Source: Variovorax sp. PAMC26660 (lineage in GTDB: Bacteria; Pseudomonadota; Gammaproteobacteria; Burkholderiales; Burkholderiaceae_C). From it: DNA of 64,000 bases. Below the pieces are notes generated by a model that made no database searches, was not told the origin of the DNA, and saw nothing but the letters and a program-made list of their open reading frames with translations. Both the position numbers and the translations under genes were made by a program. Below are positions 17,074-25,964 of the stretch, piece by piece (position 1 is the first letter of the stretch; every line of letters begins with the position of its first letter). The stretch is taken from positions 6,253,501 to 6,317,500 of the forward strand of contig NZ_CP060295.1 in NCBI RefSeq assembly GCF_014302995.1, read 5' to 3'.

Positions 17074-17790
17074 ATGTCCGTTGCGATCGACCCGAGGAAA
17101 AACCATCTGCTGGCATCCCTGCCCGATGCCGAATGGCAACGCTGGCTGCCGCAACTCGAAGCGGTAGCAATGCCGCTGGGCCAGGTGCTGTATGAGTCAG
17201 GCATCACGTTGGACCACGTTTACTTTCCGACCAGCGCCATCGTTTCGTTGCTGTACGTGATGGAAAACGGTGCATCGGCCGAGATTGCCGTGGTTGGCAA
17301 CGAGGGCATCGTCGGTATCTCGTTGTTCATGGGCGGCGAATCCACGCCCAGCCGCGCGGTCGTGCAAGGCGCGGGGCAAGGATTTCGACTGAGGGCTCAG
17401 GCCATCAAGGAAGAATTCACGCGTCCCCCCATCCTTCACCTGTTGCTGCGCTACACCCAGGCGCTGATCACGCAGATGGCGCAGACGGCGGTCTGCAACC
17501 GACACCACTCCCTGGACCAACAGCTTTGCCGTTGGCTGCTGCTGAGCCTGGACCGGCGGGAAGGAAACGAACTCCTGATGACGCAGGAACTGATTGCCAA
17601 CATGCTCGGCGTGCGCCGCGAAGGCGTGACCGAAAGCGCACTCAAGCTCCAGGAAGCCGGGTTGATCCGCTACGCGCGTGGTCACATTTCAGTGCTGGAT
17701 CGACGCGGCTTGGAGCAACGCACCTGTGAGTGCTACGCGGTGGTCAAGAAGGAATACGCCCGGCTTCTGCCTGAGACGATGGCGGCGTAG
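17074..17790 (+). CDS. Crp/Fnr-family transcription regulator
   Basis: The ATG at 17074 is chosen because GGAG lies 7 nt upstream. The 238-residue protein has a cyclic-nucleotide-binding-like beta-roll (about 20-130; EIAVVGNEGIVGISLFMGGE) and a C-terminal winged helix (about 150-225) with the recognition helix region TQELIANMLGVRREGVTESA. The effector pocket lacks the arginine/glutamate set typical of cAMP binding, and there is no cysteine cluster, so the signal is unknown. It is paralogous to the next gene, and both share the leader TGGAGAGCG before the start. Confidence 0.88.
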   Translation: MSVAIDPRKNHLLASLPDAEWQRWLPQLEAVAMPLGQVLYESGITLDHVYFPTSAIVSLLYVMENGASAEIAVVGNEGIVGISLFMGGESTPSRAVVQGAGQGFRLRAQAIKEEFTRPPILHLLLRYTQALITQMAQTAVCNRHHSLDQQLCRWLLLSLDRREGNELLMTQELIANMLGVRREGVTESALKLQEAGLIRYARGHISVLDRRGLEQRTCECYAVVKKEYARLLPETMAA

Positions 17791-17971
17791 GCGCGCCGGG
17801 TGACGTCGATCCGGCGATTGCCGACACCATTTCGCTGTGTGCGCTATCGAACAGTGAATTTCCGGCGCTGGTTGCAGACTCGTTGCACCGATCCGTGCGG
17901 CATCCGGCCACCGCACGACGTTCGGTTCGCCCCCTTCCCGTAGAAGGGTAGCCAACGCACTGGAGAGCGAA

Positions 17972-18664
17972 TTGACCGCAGTCGTGAACCAACTGATCGA
18001 ACTGCTCCCCGCCAGGGATCGTCGGCGCTTCCTCGCCATCTGCGAACCTGCTGAATTGGTGTTGGCCGAGGTGCTCTGCACGCCCGGAGAGTCCACGCGC
18101 CACGCCTATTTCCCCACGGAAGGTTTCATTTCACTGCTGACGCTGACCGGCGGCAGCCCGGAGCTCGAAGTCGGGATGGTCGGGTGCGAAGGCATGCTCG
18201 GTGCGCAGATGGTGCTGGGGGTGGCCACGACGCCCTTGCGAGCGATTGTGCAAGGCACTGGGACGGCATGGCGCGTTGAAGCCGGGGCCTTCCGAAAGGA
18301 GCTCGAACGCAGCGCGGCCTTGCAGCGCGTGCTGAACCGCTATCTCTACGTGCTGATGGCTCAATTGACCACCTCGGCCGCATGCCTTCGCTTCCACCAG
18401 ATCGGTCCACGTCTGGCCCGGTGGCTGCTGATGAGCCAGGACCGCGCCCAATCCGACAGCTTTCGCGTGACGCATGAATTCCTGGCCTACATGCTCGGCG
18501 TGCGACGCGTGGGTATCACCCTGGCTGCCAACGCCCTGCAGCAGGGTGGGCTGATTGCGTACCAGCGCGGCGACCTCCAGGTGCTCGACCGCCGCGGCCT
18601 GGAAGCTGCCGCTTGCGGCTGCTATGCGGCCGATCGGAAGGCCTACACCGACGCTCTGTGCTGA
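17972..18664 (+). CDS. Crp/Fnr-family transcription regulator (paralogue), TTG start
   Basis: The 230-residue protein probably starts at TTG 17972, which has TGGAGAGCGA at good spacing, like its upstream paralogue. It has the same two domains: beta-roll (ELEVGMVGCEGMLGAQMVLG) and winged helix (THEFLAYMLGVRRVGITLAA). Both copies end in an RRGLE...CGCYA-type tail. The tandem arrangement (181 bp apart, same strand) points to a local duplication. Target genes are unknown; the Nramp-like gene directly downstream is a candidate. Confidence 0.88.
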   Translation: MTAVVNQLIELLPARDRRRFLAICEPAELVLAEVLCTPGESTRHAYFPTEGFISLLTLTGGSPELEVGMVGCEGMLGAQMVLGVATTPLRAIVQGTGTAWRVEAGAFRKELERSAALQRVLNRYLYVLMAQLTTSAACLRFHQIGPRLARWLLMSQDRAQSDSFRVTHEFLAYMLGVRRVGITLAANALQQGGLIAYQRGDLQVLDRRGLEAAACGCYAADRKAYTDALC

Positions 18665-18707
18665 CATCGGTCACCAGACGACCAGGCCACGCTGAAAGTT
18701 CGACGCC

Positions 18708-19997
18708 ATGCCCGACTCTCCAACCAGCGTCCACAGCGTTGAGAAGTCCTGGCTCAGGAAGCTGGGCCCGGGACTCATCACGGGCGCGGCCGACGACGAT
18801 CCGAGCGGCATTGCCACCTACTCCCAGGCGGGCGCGCAGTTCGGCTTCGGCACGCTGTGGACGGTGCTGCTGACATACCCTCTGATGGTCGGCATCCAGA
18901 TGGTGAGCGCAAGGATCGGTCGGGTAAGTGGCCATGGGCTGGCCACCAACATCCGCCGTCACTACCCGGCGTGGCTCCTGTATGCGGTGGTCGGCCTCTT
19001 GCTGATCGCGAACACGATCAACATCGCCGCCGACATTTCCGCCATGGGGGAGGCGCTGAAGCTGATCGTTGGCGGTCCGGCACAGCTGTATGCCGTGGCC
19101 TTCGGGGTCGTCTCGCTCCTGCTGCAGGTCTTCATTCCCTACCGCCGCTATGTTCGCATTCTCAAATGGCTCACCCTGGGACTGCTGGCGTACGTGGCAA
19201 CGGCATTCGTCGTGCACATCCCCTGGCGGCAGGTCATCGTCAGCACGCTGGTGCCCGGCGGGTCTTGGAGCACGGGTTACGTCACGACCGTGGTGGCCAT
19301 ATTCGGCACCACCATCAGTCCCTATCTGTTCTTCTGGCAGGCGTCCCAGGAGGTCGAGGACCAGCTTGGGGACCCGCTGACCAAGCCGCTGATCGAGGCA
19401 CCCGAGCAGGCGCAACCGCACCTTCGGCGCATCCGAATCGATACGTGCATCGGCATGGGGTTCTCGAACCTGGTGGCGTTCTTCATCATCCTGACCACGG
19501 CTGTCACGCTCCATCTGCACGGCATCACCGAAATCGAAACCTCGGCGCAGGCGGCCCAGGCGCTGCGCCCCATTGCGGGCGAGTTTGCGTTCATGCTGTT
19601 CAGCGCCGGCATCATCGGCACCGGGCTGCTCGCGATTCCGGTCCTGGCCGGGTCGTCCGCCTATGCCATGGCGGGCGCATTCAAATGGAAGAACAGCCTC
19701 GAGCGCGCGCCCATGAGGGCCAAGCGGTTCTACGGAATCATCGCCATCTCGACACTGCTCGGGGTGGCTCTGGGCTTCACGGCGATCGACCCCATCAAGG
19801 CGCTGTACTGGAGCGCCGTCATCAACGGCGTCATCTCAGTGCCGATCATGGTCGTGATCATGCTGATGGCTGTGCGGCCCGAAGTCATGGGGCAGTTCAC
19901 CATCTCGAAAAAACTGGCGCTCCTGGGCTGGCTGGCCACGGCCATGATGGGGATTGCCGTGGTGGCGATGCTGGTTACGTTGCTACGGCTTCGATGA
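18708..19997 (+). CDS. Nramp-family transporter with atypical metal site
   Basis: A 429-residue integral membrane protein with about 11 helices and Nramp-family overall pattern. In helix 1 the canonical DPGN metal motif is replaced by DDDPSG (residues 29-34), and in helix 6 the usual Met-Pro-His is absent (GTTISPYLFFWQAS around residue 205). Family members lacking the methionine are thought to carry harder ions such as Mg2+ or Al3+ rather than Mn2+/Fe2+; that substrate assignment is inference. It lies 43 bp downstream of the second Crp/Fnr gene. Confidence 0.85.
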   Translation: MPDSPTSVHSVEKSWLRKLGPGLITGAADDDPSGIATYSQAGAQFGFGTLWTVLLTYPLMVGIQMVSARIGRVSGHGLATNIRRHYPAWLLYAVVGLLLIANTINIAADISAMGEALKLIVGGPAQLYAVAFGVVSLLLQVFIPYRRYVRILKWLTLGLLAYVATAFVVHIPWRQVIVSTLVPGGSWSTGYVTTVVAIFGTTISPYLFFWQASQEVEDQLGDPLTKPLIEAPEQAQPHLRRIRIDTCIGMGFSNLVAFFIILTTAVTLHLHGITEIETSAQAAQALRPIAGEFAFMLFSAGIIGTGLLAIPVLAGSSAYAMAGAFKWKNSLERAPMRAKRFYGIIAISTLLGVALGFTAIDPIKALYWSAVINGVISVPIMVVIMLMAVRPEVMGQFTISKKLALLGWLATAMMGIAVVAMLVTLLRLR

Positions 19998-20073
19998 CGT
20001 ATGTGCGATATAGAACAGACCGGGATGTGCCGCCTTGGTAACTTGGTGCAGAGCAAAAACCAAGGAGCTATTC

Positions 20074-20232
20074 ATGAGCATAGGCACCATTCTTTTAGTC
20101 ATCCTGATTCTGGTTCTGATCGGGGCGTTTCCGTCATGGCCGCACAGTCGTAGTTGGGGTTACGGTCCGAGCGGAATTCTCGGCGTCGTCCTGCTGGTCG
20201 TGATCGTTCTGCTGCTGACGGGACGCATTTAG
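20074..20232 (+). CDS. DUF3309-type small membrane protein
   Basis: ATG 20074 has AAGGAG 7-8 nt upstream. The 52-residue product MSIGTILLVILILVLIGAFP has one hydrophobic helix, a short loop SWPHSRSWGYGPSG and a second helix GILGVVLLVVIVLLL. This is the pattern of the widespread DUF3309 family of unknown function, often found near stress genes. Confidence 0.85.
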   Translation: MSIGTILLVILILVLIGAFPSWPHSRSWGYGPSGILGVVLLVVIVLLLTGRI

Positions 20233-20528
20233 CACTGCGCCCACAGCACTGTCTTTCGCAGAATTGATGCTGAGTGTCGATGAACGCGGCGCGCAAAGCT
20301 GCGGGCTCCCGCTCATGAACCCGGAACAGTCAATTGGCAAACGGCGCTGCGACGAAGGCGTGATGTTGCTGGCCGGTAATGCTGGTTCGTCGCGGACGCC
20401 GTCCGAGTACCAACGATCACTCGGCTCTGCAACGGGCCAGCAGTGAAGCCAATTACCTACAGGCAGCCAGAACGGGCGCGCATAGCTTGACGCATGTACC
20501 GCTTCGCGGTGCAACAAAGGAACCCATC

Positions 20529-20801
20529 ATGAAAAAAGTACTGATTGCCGTTGCGGCTCTCGCTTTATCCGCAGTCGCCATGAGCCAGCCTATCGAGCAG
20601 CGACGTCAAGAGCGCGAAATGGATCACGACGCCATGATGCAACGCGCCATCGAACAGCGCGACAGGGGCGGCAATGAGATGGAGCGCCGACAAGTCGAAC
20701 GAAATGCAATGGCAGAGCACCACCGTGGGCACAGGGTCTGGGTACCAGCCCACCGCGGCGAAAATGGTCGTCGCATGCCCGGTCACTATGAGCGGGGCTG
20801 A
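20529..20801 (+). CDS. Small exported protein
   Basis: The 90-residue protein begins with a signal peptide (MKKVLIAVAALALSAVAMSQ), cut after about residue 19. The mature part is highly charged, rich in Glu, Arg, Met and His, and ends with VWVPAHRGENGRRMPGHYERG, which resembles the VWVPGHW-type repeats of periplasmic small proteins. ACAAAGGAACCC lies before the ATG. Likely periplasmic; role unknown. Confidence 0.75.
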   Translation: MKKVLIAVAALALSAVAMSQPIEQRRQEREMDHDAMMQRAIEQRDRGGNEMERRQVERNAMAEHHRGHRVWVPAHRGENGRRMPGHYERG

Positions 20802-21142
20802 TCCGAGAACATTGAAGACGCCACCTGTTTTGTTTCCCAGCAGTAGGGTCGCAGGGAGGACTGCTACGGCTGGTCGCCGGGTTACGCGGATCAGATGGAG
20901 GTGGCATACACGCGCTACCTACGATCCGTACGACCTCTGCGACAGAGCCCTCAGTGAAGCCCGGCGCGTCTGAACTGGCAGCTTAGCGCGCTGGTTCAAG
21001 TTTAGGGCGAATGGATGAAGGATTGGCGGAGTGGACTGCCCCGCCTGCAAGCCCGCACCATCATCAGCCTACTTGTGTATCCCAGGAAGCGGCGTGGTCC
21101 GCTCAGACGGCGTACTGTGGAAGTACCCAAACGGAGAATCAC
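20802..21142. other. Gene-free stretch
   Basis: No supported gene is visible. The end (ACGGAGAATCAC) is the ribosome site of the SpoIIAA-like gene. I see no hairpin of note. Confidence 0.35.
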
Positions 21143-21514
21143 ATGCTCGAATACTCAATACAGCAGCCCGAAGGCATCTTGGTGCTCAAGCCTAGCGCGC
21201 CGCTGAGCAAGGAGGACTTCGGTGGTCTCAGCGCTGTTGTCGATGGTTATCTCTCCGACCACGCCAAGCTTAGAGGCGTATTGATTCGCTCAAAGGGCTT
21301 CCCTGGATGGGAGAGCTTCGGCGGATTCACCGCACACATGCACTTTGTCCGCGACCACCACAAGGAGGTTGACCGAATCGCAATCGTGACGGATAGCCAC
21401 TTTGCTGGCATAGCGCAGTTGCTCGGCGCGCACTTCACGTCGGCCGAAGTGCGACATTTCCCCTTTTCCGATGACGTGAAGGCGCAGGAATGGCTGGAGC
21501 CCGCCGCGAAGTAG
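21143..21514 (+). CDS. SpoIIAA-like (STAS-type) protein
   Basis: From ATG 21143 the 123-residue product has the DUF3478/SpoIIAA-like fold pattern: an N-terminal beta strand (MLEYSIQQPEGILVLKPSA), LSKEDFGGLSAVVDGYLS, then GVLIRSKGFPGWESFGGFTA, a FVRDHHKEVDRIAIVTD segment and a C-terminal helix. Proteins of this group are soluble and often lie near stress genes; ligand unknown. Confidence 0.82.
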   Translation: MLEYSIQQPEGILVLKPSAPLSKEDFGGLSAVVDGYLSDHAKLRGVLIRSKGFPGWESFGGFTAHMHFVRDHHKEVDRIAIVTDSHFAGIAQLLGAHFTSAEVRHFPFSDDVKAQEWLEPAAK

Positions 21515-21626
21515 TTGTGGGGGCGGGCTGAACCGCCCCTTCAGGTAGCGGCGATGGACCGCAAGTGGCCACCAAGGAGAATGGGCAATGAGGCTTCAGT
21601 TTGCGAGCGATTTCTAGCTTTGGTGC

Positions 21627-21842
21627 ATGGTGCTCAACTACGCCGTGCTGCTTGCATGGTTTATTGCTTTCTGGTTTGCGCATGCCTGGATGCGAAAGCT
21701 CCACGGGCGTTGGTTTCATATTTCGGACGAACGCTTCGACAGCATTCACTACGGATGCATGGCGATTTACAAAGTTGGCATTCTTCTTTTCAACGTGGTG
21801 CCATACGTTGCCCTCCGCATCCTGGGAGGTCACATCAGCTAA
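21627..21842 (+). CDS. DUF6868-like small membrane protein
   Basis: The 71-residue product has an N-terminal hydrophobic helix (NYAVLLAWFIAFWFAHAWM), a polar middle (HGRWFHISDERFDSIHYG) and a second helix (AIYKVGILLFNVVPYVALRI). The HG-R-F-x-I...YK-x-x-ILLFNLVPYVAL pattern matches small DUF6868-type proteins. A stop codon lies four codons upstream in frame, so ATG 21627 is the only reasonable start, although no clear ribosome site is seen. Confidence 0.65.
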   Translation: MVLNYAVLLAWFIAFWFAHAWMRKLHGRWFHISDERFDSIHYGCMAIYKVGILLFNVVPYVALRILGGHIS

Positions 21843-21925
21843 CTCAGTGCACTCCCTTTGCCGATTTGAGGCGCAAAAGGACCTTCGCCCTGTTCGTGTG
21901 CTTATGCGACCTCAGCTCATGCTGG

Positions 21926-23095
21926 TTATGGCACGCGCCAACCGACCTGATGCACTGCCGCCGTGGCATCGTGTCGGGCGTCGTCTTCGGTGTGCAGGTA
22001 AATACTGGTCGTGCTGATGTTGGCGTGTCCGAGGTTGTCGCGAACCACTTTCAAATCGGCTTTTTCGCTGAGATGACTGCCAGCCGTGTGCCTGATCCAA
22101 TGCGTAGAAGCCCGTTCTAGATGTGTGGCGGCCGCTTCGAATTCAGCGCCTCCTTGTCGCAACTGTGTTGCGGCGTGACGCATGACGCCTTTGACTACTT
22201 CATGGATCGCGCTACGGGCCATTGGTTTTATCGGCGAGATCAGCGTCATCAGCAGCGGCACAACTTCACCTGCAAGCGGTAGTGGACTCAATCCATGTGC
22301 TTTGCGATAGCGCATCAATTCGGACATCAGTTCGGCCGTTGCCGGAATCAGGCGAGTTTTTTCGCCTTTGCCAGTGATTTCGAGCCACCAGCGCTCACGA
22401 CCATCGGCACCTCGCCGACTGAAGAAGCCATCCATGCCTGCGCTGCAGATCTCCGACACGCGCAGGCCGCCGATATAGAGCAGCGAGAACAGCCATCGGC
22501 AGCGCGATGCGTGCAGCCTTTCACGCTCGCTGCTCACGGGCATCGCTTCGATTGCGGCTTTCACCACATTCCAGTGTTCCTCTGGCAGAAAGCGACTCAC
22601 GCGGGGTGCAGCCTGCCGGCGCTTGCGCCGGCTCAGCGCCAACGGATTGCCGGCCAAGTAGCCGGCTTCCACCAACCAGGAAAACATCCCATTGAGGATC
22701 GACAGTGCCTGCCGCTGGCTCGAGGCCCCCAGTGGACCAGCGAACGGGCGCCAAAGGGATGAATTGCGTCCGGGCCTTTGCACTGCTTGCGTGACCCAGC
22801 GTTCAATTGGCTGGGGATCGCTCAGGAACCGCTGATAGAGCAATAAATCCTCATGCGCAAGGTCCGACAGGGCTGCGCCGCGCTGCAGGATGCACCACAG
22901 CATGAGGCGCTCGGCCTCCTTACGGTAGCTGGCCAGCGTGGCCGGCGAGTCGGAGTACCGGGCCAACCAGGCCAAAACGGCGCCGCGATCGTCCGCCGCT
23001 GCCAGCTGTGAGCGCCCGGCGGCGCGATTGTGGCCACGGCTACCGTCCAAGTGGACCGGCACCATCATCTGATCGAGGCTGACGAGGGCATTCAT
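21926..23095 (-). CDS. Tyrosine recombinase, TnpS-like resolvase candidate
   Basis: A 389-residue site-specific recombinase with all active-site residues in place: Arg 212 (GGLRVSE), Lys about 243 (TGKGEKTRL), His 332-x-x-Arg 335 (THWIRHTAGS), His 357 (LGHANIS) and Tyr 366 (TSIYLHTED). An N-terminal SAM-like domain lies at about 35-150. It is transcribed away from the KfrA-type gene across a 115-bp gap with a 13-10-13 bp dyad. That layout is the cointegrate resolution module TnpS-site-TnpT of Tn4651-type Tn3 transposons. It could alternatively be an island integrase, but no attachment duplication is seen. Confidence 0.85.
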   Translation of the reverse strand: MNALVSLDQMMVPVHLDGSRGHNRAAGRSQLAAADDRGAVLAWLARYSDSPATLASYRKEAERLMLWCILQRGAALSDLAHEDLLLYQRFLSDPQPIERWVTQAVQRPGRNSSLWRPFAGPLGASSQRQALSILNGMFSWLVEAGYLAGNPLALSRRKRRQAAPRVSRFLPEEHWNVVKAAIEAMPVSSERERLHASRCRWLFSLLYIGGLRVSEICSAGMDGFFSRRGADGRERWWLEITGKGEKTRLIPATAELMSELMRYRKAHGLSPLPLAGEVVPLLMTLISPIKPMARSAIHEVVKGVMRHAATQLRQGGAEFEAAATHLERASTHWIRHTAGSHLSEKADLKVVRDNLGHANISTTSIYLHTEDDARHDATAAVHQVGWRVP

Positions 23096-23127
23096 ATGAA
23101 GTTACGCGCACAGGAGGGACACACCCA

Positions 23128-23163
23128 AGTCTATGGACATTAGATTACTTATGTCCACAGACT
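23128..23163. repeat. Candidate recombination core site
   Basis: AGTCTATGGACAT (23128-23140) and ATGTCCACAGACT (23151-23163) are inverted copies with one mismatch and a 10-bp spacer. The site sits midway between the divergent recombinase and coiled-coil genes, as expected of a tyrosine-recombinase core. A second dyad (AATAAAT at 23176-23182, ATTTATT at 23203-23209) next to it could be an accessory or promoter site. Confidence 0.6.
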
Positions 23164-23210
23164 AGGAGTTATCTCAATAAATTCAATGTATTACGTTGTA
23201 TTATTTATTC

Positions 23211-24257
23211 ATGATCACAGAAACCGAACTCCAGAGCGACATCGAAGCCCTCAGGGGGCGATTTACGGAAACAAAAGACCTCTATCGCGAGGTTTGCGCG
23301 TTGCTGTTCTTCCGCTATGGCATCACTCCCACGGCGAGCAAGCTCTACCAGTTCGTTCGCAAGGGCTCGATGAGTGCGCCGGCGGAGGCCCTGGCCAAGT
23401 TCTGGGAGGACCTGCGCAGCAAAGCGCGCGTCGAAATCGACCATCCGGATCTGCCGCCCGAACTCAAGACGAGTGCAGCGGAAGTCATTGCCGATTTATG
23501 GCGGCAGGCCACGGCGGCCGCACGCCACGAACTCGCGGCGCTGCGCGTGGAGGATCAGGCCGCGGTCGAGCAAGCTCAGGGTGAGGAAACCCGGGCCCTC
23601 CAGGCGACAGCAGAGGCGCTGGCCAGCGCCGATACCCTGCGTCAACAGTTGGGCGCGGCCCAGGAGTCGCTGCAGCAGCGGCAAACGGATCTGGAGGTCG
23701 AGCGGCGCGCCCATGCCGGCGCCGTGGCCAGGCTGCAGGAGCTGCAGCGCCATCTGGAGGAAGCGCGCAACCAGCAGGAGCGGGTACGGGCGGATTTCAG
23801 CGCCGAGTTGGCCAAGGCACGGGAGGCCGTGGACGTGGCGAACGCTCGTTCGGACGCCGCCGAGCGACGCGCGCTGCTTGAGATCGACCAGGAGCGTCAG
23901 GCCCGAATCAAGGCCGACAAGCAGCTCGAGGCGCTGCGTGGCCAATTGGCGCAGGCCGAAGGCCGCCATCGCGAGAGCTTGCTGGCGCAGGCCGACGCCG
24001 TCACGCGGCTGCAGGTCAAGGCCGATGCGGCCGAGGATTCGCAACGAGAACTGACGGCCAGCAATCGCAGCCTTGCTGATGATCTGCAGGTGACACGGGA
24101 ACGGCTTGCAGTGGCTCAACAAGAAGCGACGCAGTTCAGAGCCGAAGCACAGACGCTCCGTGTCCTGCTGGAGCGGCTCTCGCCGCCGGAACCGGTGCCG
24201 CAGCAAGAGGTCCCGACATCAAAGGTCACAAAGCCCGGCGCGCGAAAGGCACGATAG
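23211..24257 (+). CDS. KfrA-type coiled-coil DNA-binding protein, TnpT-like
   Basis: The 348-residue protein has a KfrA-like N-terminal DNA-binding domain (about 1-110; LFFRYGITPTASKLYQFVRK, KFWEDLRSKARVEIDHPDLP) followed by a continuous Ala/Gln/Glu/Arg-rich coiled coil (about 110-320) and a short Lys/Pro tail. KfrA proteins are plasmid-borne coiled-coil repressors, and the TnpT accessory factor of Tn4651 elements has this build. Start ATG 23211 or a TTG five codons upstream are both possible; no clear ribosome site is seen. Confidence 0.82.
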   Translation: MITETELQSDIEALRGRFTETKDLYREVCALLFFRYGITPTASKLYQFVRKGSMSAPAEALAKFWEDLRSKARVEIDHPDLPPELKTSAAEVIADLWRQATAAARHELAALRVEDQAAVEQAQGEETRALQATAEALASADTLRQQLGAAQESLQQRQTDLEVERRAHAGAVARLQELQRHLEEARNQQERVRADFSAELAKAREAVDVANARSDAAERRALLEIDQERQARIKADKQLEALRGQLAQAEGRHRESLLAQADAVTRLQVKADAAEDSQRELTASNRSLADDLQVTRERLAVAQQEATQFRAEAQTLRVLLERLSPPEPVPQQEVPTSKVTKPGARKAR

Positions 24258-24364
24258 GCCGTCCCGCATCGACCGCTATCTCCCTGAGCGCTGGGAGACC
24301 GCAGCACATCCAGCGATCATCCACCAGCCACCACAGCACTGGCTGATCAATACAAAGAGACTCC

Positions 24365-25168
24365 ATGAAAATCCGCACTTTGCAGACGGCCCTCGTTGAT
24401 GCCACGTTCTCCCTGGCCGGGCTCGCGTCGCTGGGCTTTGGTCTCTACTTCATGGCCAATAAGGAACTCCCCCTTGCTGTGACGGCGCTTGGAGCAGGGC
24501 TAGTTCTCCTCTTGGCTGGAACCATTGACCGCTTTGAATCCCTGAAGGGCCTGGGGATGGAGGCCAAAACGCGCACGTTGAAGGAGACGATCAATCAAGC
24601 GCAGGTTGCAATCGATCAACTGAGGGATCTTGCCGAGGTCACCGGAGGAACCCTGTTGTCATTGACCAGCGCTGTAGGGCGGTGGGATGCAGCACCAAGC
24701 GTCGCTGAGGCCCACAAGCTGTCGCGACAGGTGCTTCGAATTCTTCAAAGCTTGGGAAGTTCGCAGGACGTCATTCGTGCGGCGCTACTGCCTTGGGCCA
24801 AGGCTGCCGCCATGGATCTTTTCCAGGCCCAGCTTCAACGACTGCACGAACTCATCAGCGCGCGGGTGTCCGCGCTTGACGCGGAAAAGGTGAACCTGTC
24901 CTCGCCTGAGCAAATGGACTTCGCAAAGAGGGCGCAAGAAGCGGGGGCATATCCCGGTGTGTACGCCGCCCGTTTGCCCGAGTGGGATCTGCACGAGTAT
25001 GAAGCTCGGGTGCTGGAAATGTTTGACGGCGCCCCATTGCTCGATGACGGAGCACGCGCCAAGTTCAGACCAGAGTTCGTGGCTGCGGCTGCGGAATTCG
25101 GTTTTCTGGCGTCGAATCTCGACTTCCGCAACAAGACGCTTTGGAGCCGGGTGAGGCAACCAGTGTGA
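24365..25168 (+). CDS. Hypothetical membrane protein (267 aa)
   Basis: Two hydrophobic helices lie near the N-terminus (about residues 12-30 and 36-52; FSLAGLASLGFGLYFMAN and LAVTALGAGLVLLLAGTI). A helical, probably coiled-coil stretch follows (KTRTLKETINQAQVAIDQLR), then a soluble C-terminal domain of about 180 residues of mixed composition. The likely topology is a membrane-anchored protein with a cytoplasmic domain. It lies 107 bp after the TnpT-like gene. No family recognised. Confidence 0.65.
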   Translation: MKIRTLQTALVDATFSLAGLASLGFGLYFMANKELPLAVTALGAGLVLLLAGTIDRFESLKGLGMEAKTRTLKETINQAQVAIDQLRDLAEVTGGTLLSLTSAVGRWDAAPSVAEAHKLSRQVLRILQSLGSSQDVIRAALLPWAKAAAMDLFQAQLQRLHELISARVSALDAEKVNLSSPEQMDFAKRAQEAGAYPGVYAARLPEWDLHEYEARVLEMFDGAPLLDDGARAKFRPEFVAAAAEFGFLASNLDFRNKTLWSRVRQPV

Positions 25169-25178
25169 TTTGCGCGCC

Positions 25179-25490
25179 CTATGAGTCGGCAACTCCGGCC
25201 GCCTTGCGCAGGGCACGCAATTCCAGACGCGCAGACTCGCGGATCTCTTCGCGGTCCAGTTCGACTGCGGTGCCATCGATCCAGGTTTCCCAGAGGCTTT
25301 CGAGCCAGGCCTGCCTGGTGCTGAACGCTTCGACCGCGTAGTCGAGCCAACTGGCGTACCCGACGGGCGGTGGCAATGGTTTTTGAATGGTGAAGAGAAT
25401 TTCTCCCTGAAGATGAAGTGCGATGCTGCGATCATCCGACACAGAACACCATCCGACAAATCGACCAGGTCGATCAGGCTCATGGTGCAT
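25179..25490 (-). CDS. Hypothetical protein (about 103 aa)
   Basis: The C-terminal part is convincing: YASWLDYAVEAFSTRQAWLE followed by an acidic helix ELDREEIRESARLELRALRK. The WLDYAVE...REEIR-x-x-AR-x-EL pattern resembles small antitoxin-like helical proteins, but I assign no family. The start is uncertain: ATG 25490 has no ribosome site, and a GTG about 15 codons downstream is possible. It converges with the membrane protein gene, 10 bp apart. Confidence 0.5.
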   Translation of the reverse strand: MHHEPDRPGRFVGWCSVSDDRSIALHLQGEILFTIQKPLPPPVGYASWLDYAVEAFSTRQAWLESLWETWIDGTAVELDREEIRESARLELRALRKAAGVADS

Positions 25491-25518
25491 TGGTCGGCCG
25501 GCAACAAAGGAACACAAG

Positions 25519-25890
25519 ATGATCGGCTGGTGGATTGTTGTCGCAGCTCAGACGCCCGAGGAGCGTGACCAGGCGGTGGACCGCAGGGCTGCCGTTCTCG
25601 CGAACTGGGAGGTCGGACCAGGCGGCATCGAATGGCTGCATCAAATTGTGAAGGCGGGGGCAGCTACCCAACTCTCCTTCAGCGGCTACCCGAACCGCTA
25701 CACCGCCAAAGCCTGCGATGTGCTACCGCTGCTTGCCGACGGACCGCCGGCGCACAGCGGTCCTGCCATCATTGGCGATGACTATGTGATGCCCCCGAAT
25801 TGGAAGGGCAATTTGATCTTTCATGCAGAGAAGATTGCCGCCTGTCCACCCGATCAACTATTGACCATCGACGCCTGGGATCAATCCTGA
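25519..25890 (+). CDS. Hypothetical protein (123 aa)
   Basis: ATG 25519 is preceded by AAAGGAACACAAG. The protein begins MIGWWIVVAAQTPEERDQAV, is soluble, and contains GGIEWLHQIVKAGAATQLSF and a proline-rich middle (LLADGPPAHSGPAIIG). It diverges from the 103-residue gene with 28 bp between start codons. Unknown function; composition is normal for a real gene. Confidence 0.65.
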   Translation: MIGWWIVVAAQTPEERDQAVDRRAAVLANWEVGPGGIEWLHQIVKAGAATQLSFSGYPNRYTAKACDVLPLLADGPPAHSGPAIIGDDYVMPPNWKGNLIFHAEKIAACPPDQLLTIDAWDQS

Positions 25891-25964
25891 TGGATCCCCG
25901 TTCGCTGAGAAGTCCTGGCAGGGTCTCCTCTGCTCCCAGTCGTCATCACGGCGAATCGAACGGA

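Noticed and set aside
20264..20446. 60-codon frame MMLSVDERGAQSCG... between the DUF3309 gene and the exported small protein.
   Set aside because: No ribosome site, no recognisable pattern, and composition like non-coding DNA.
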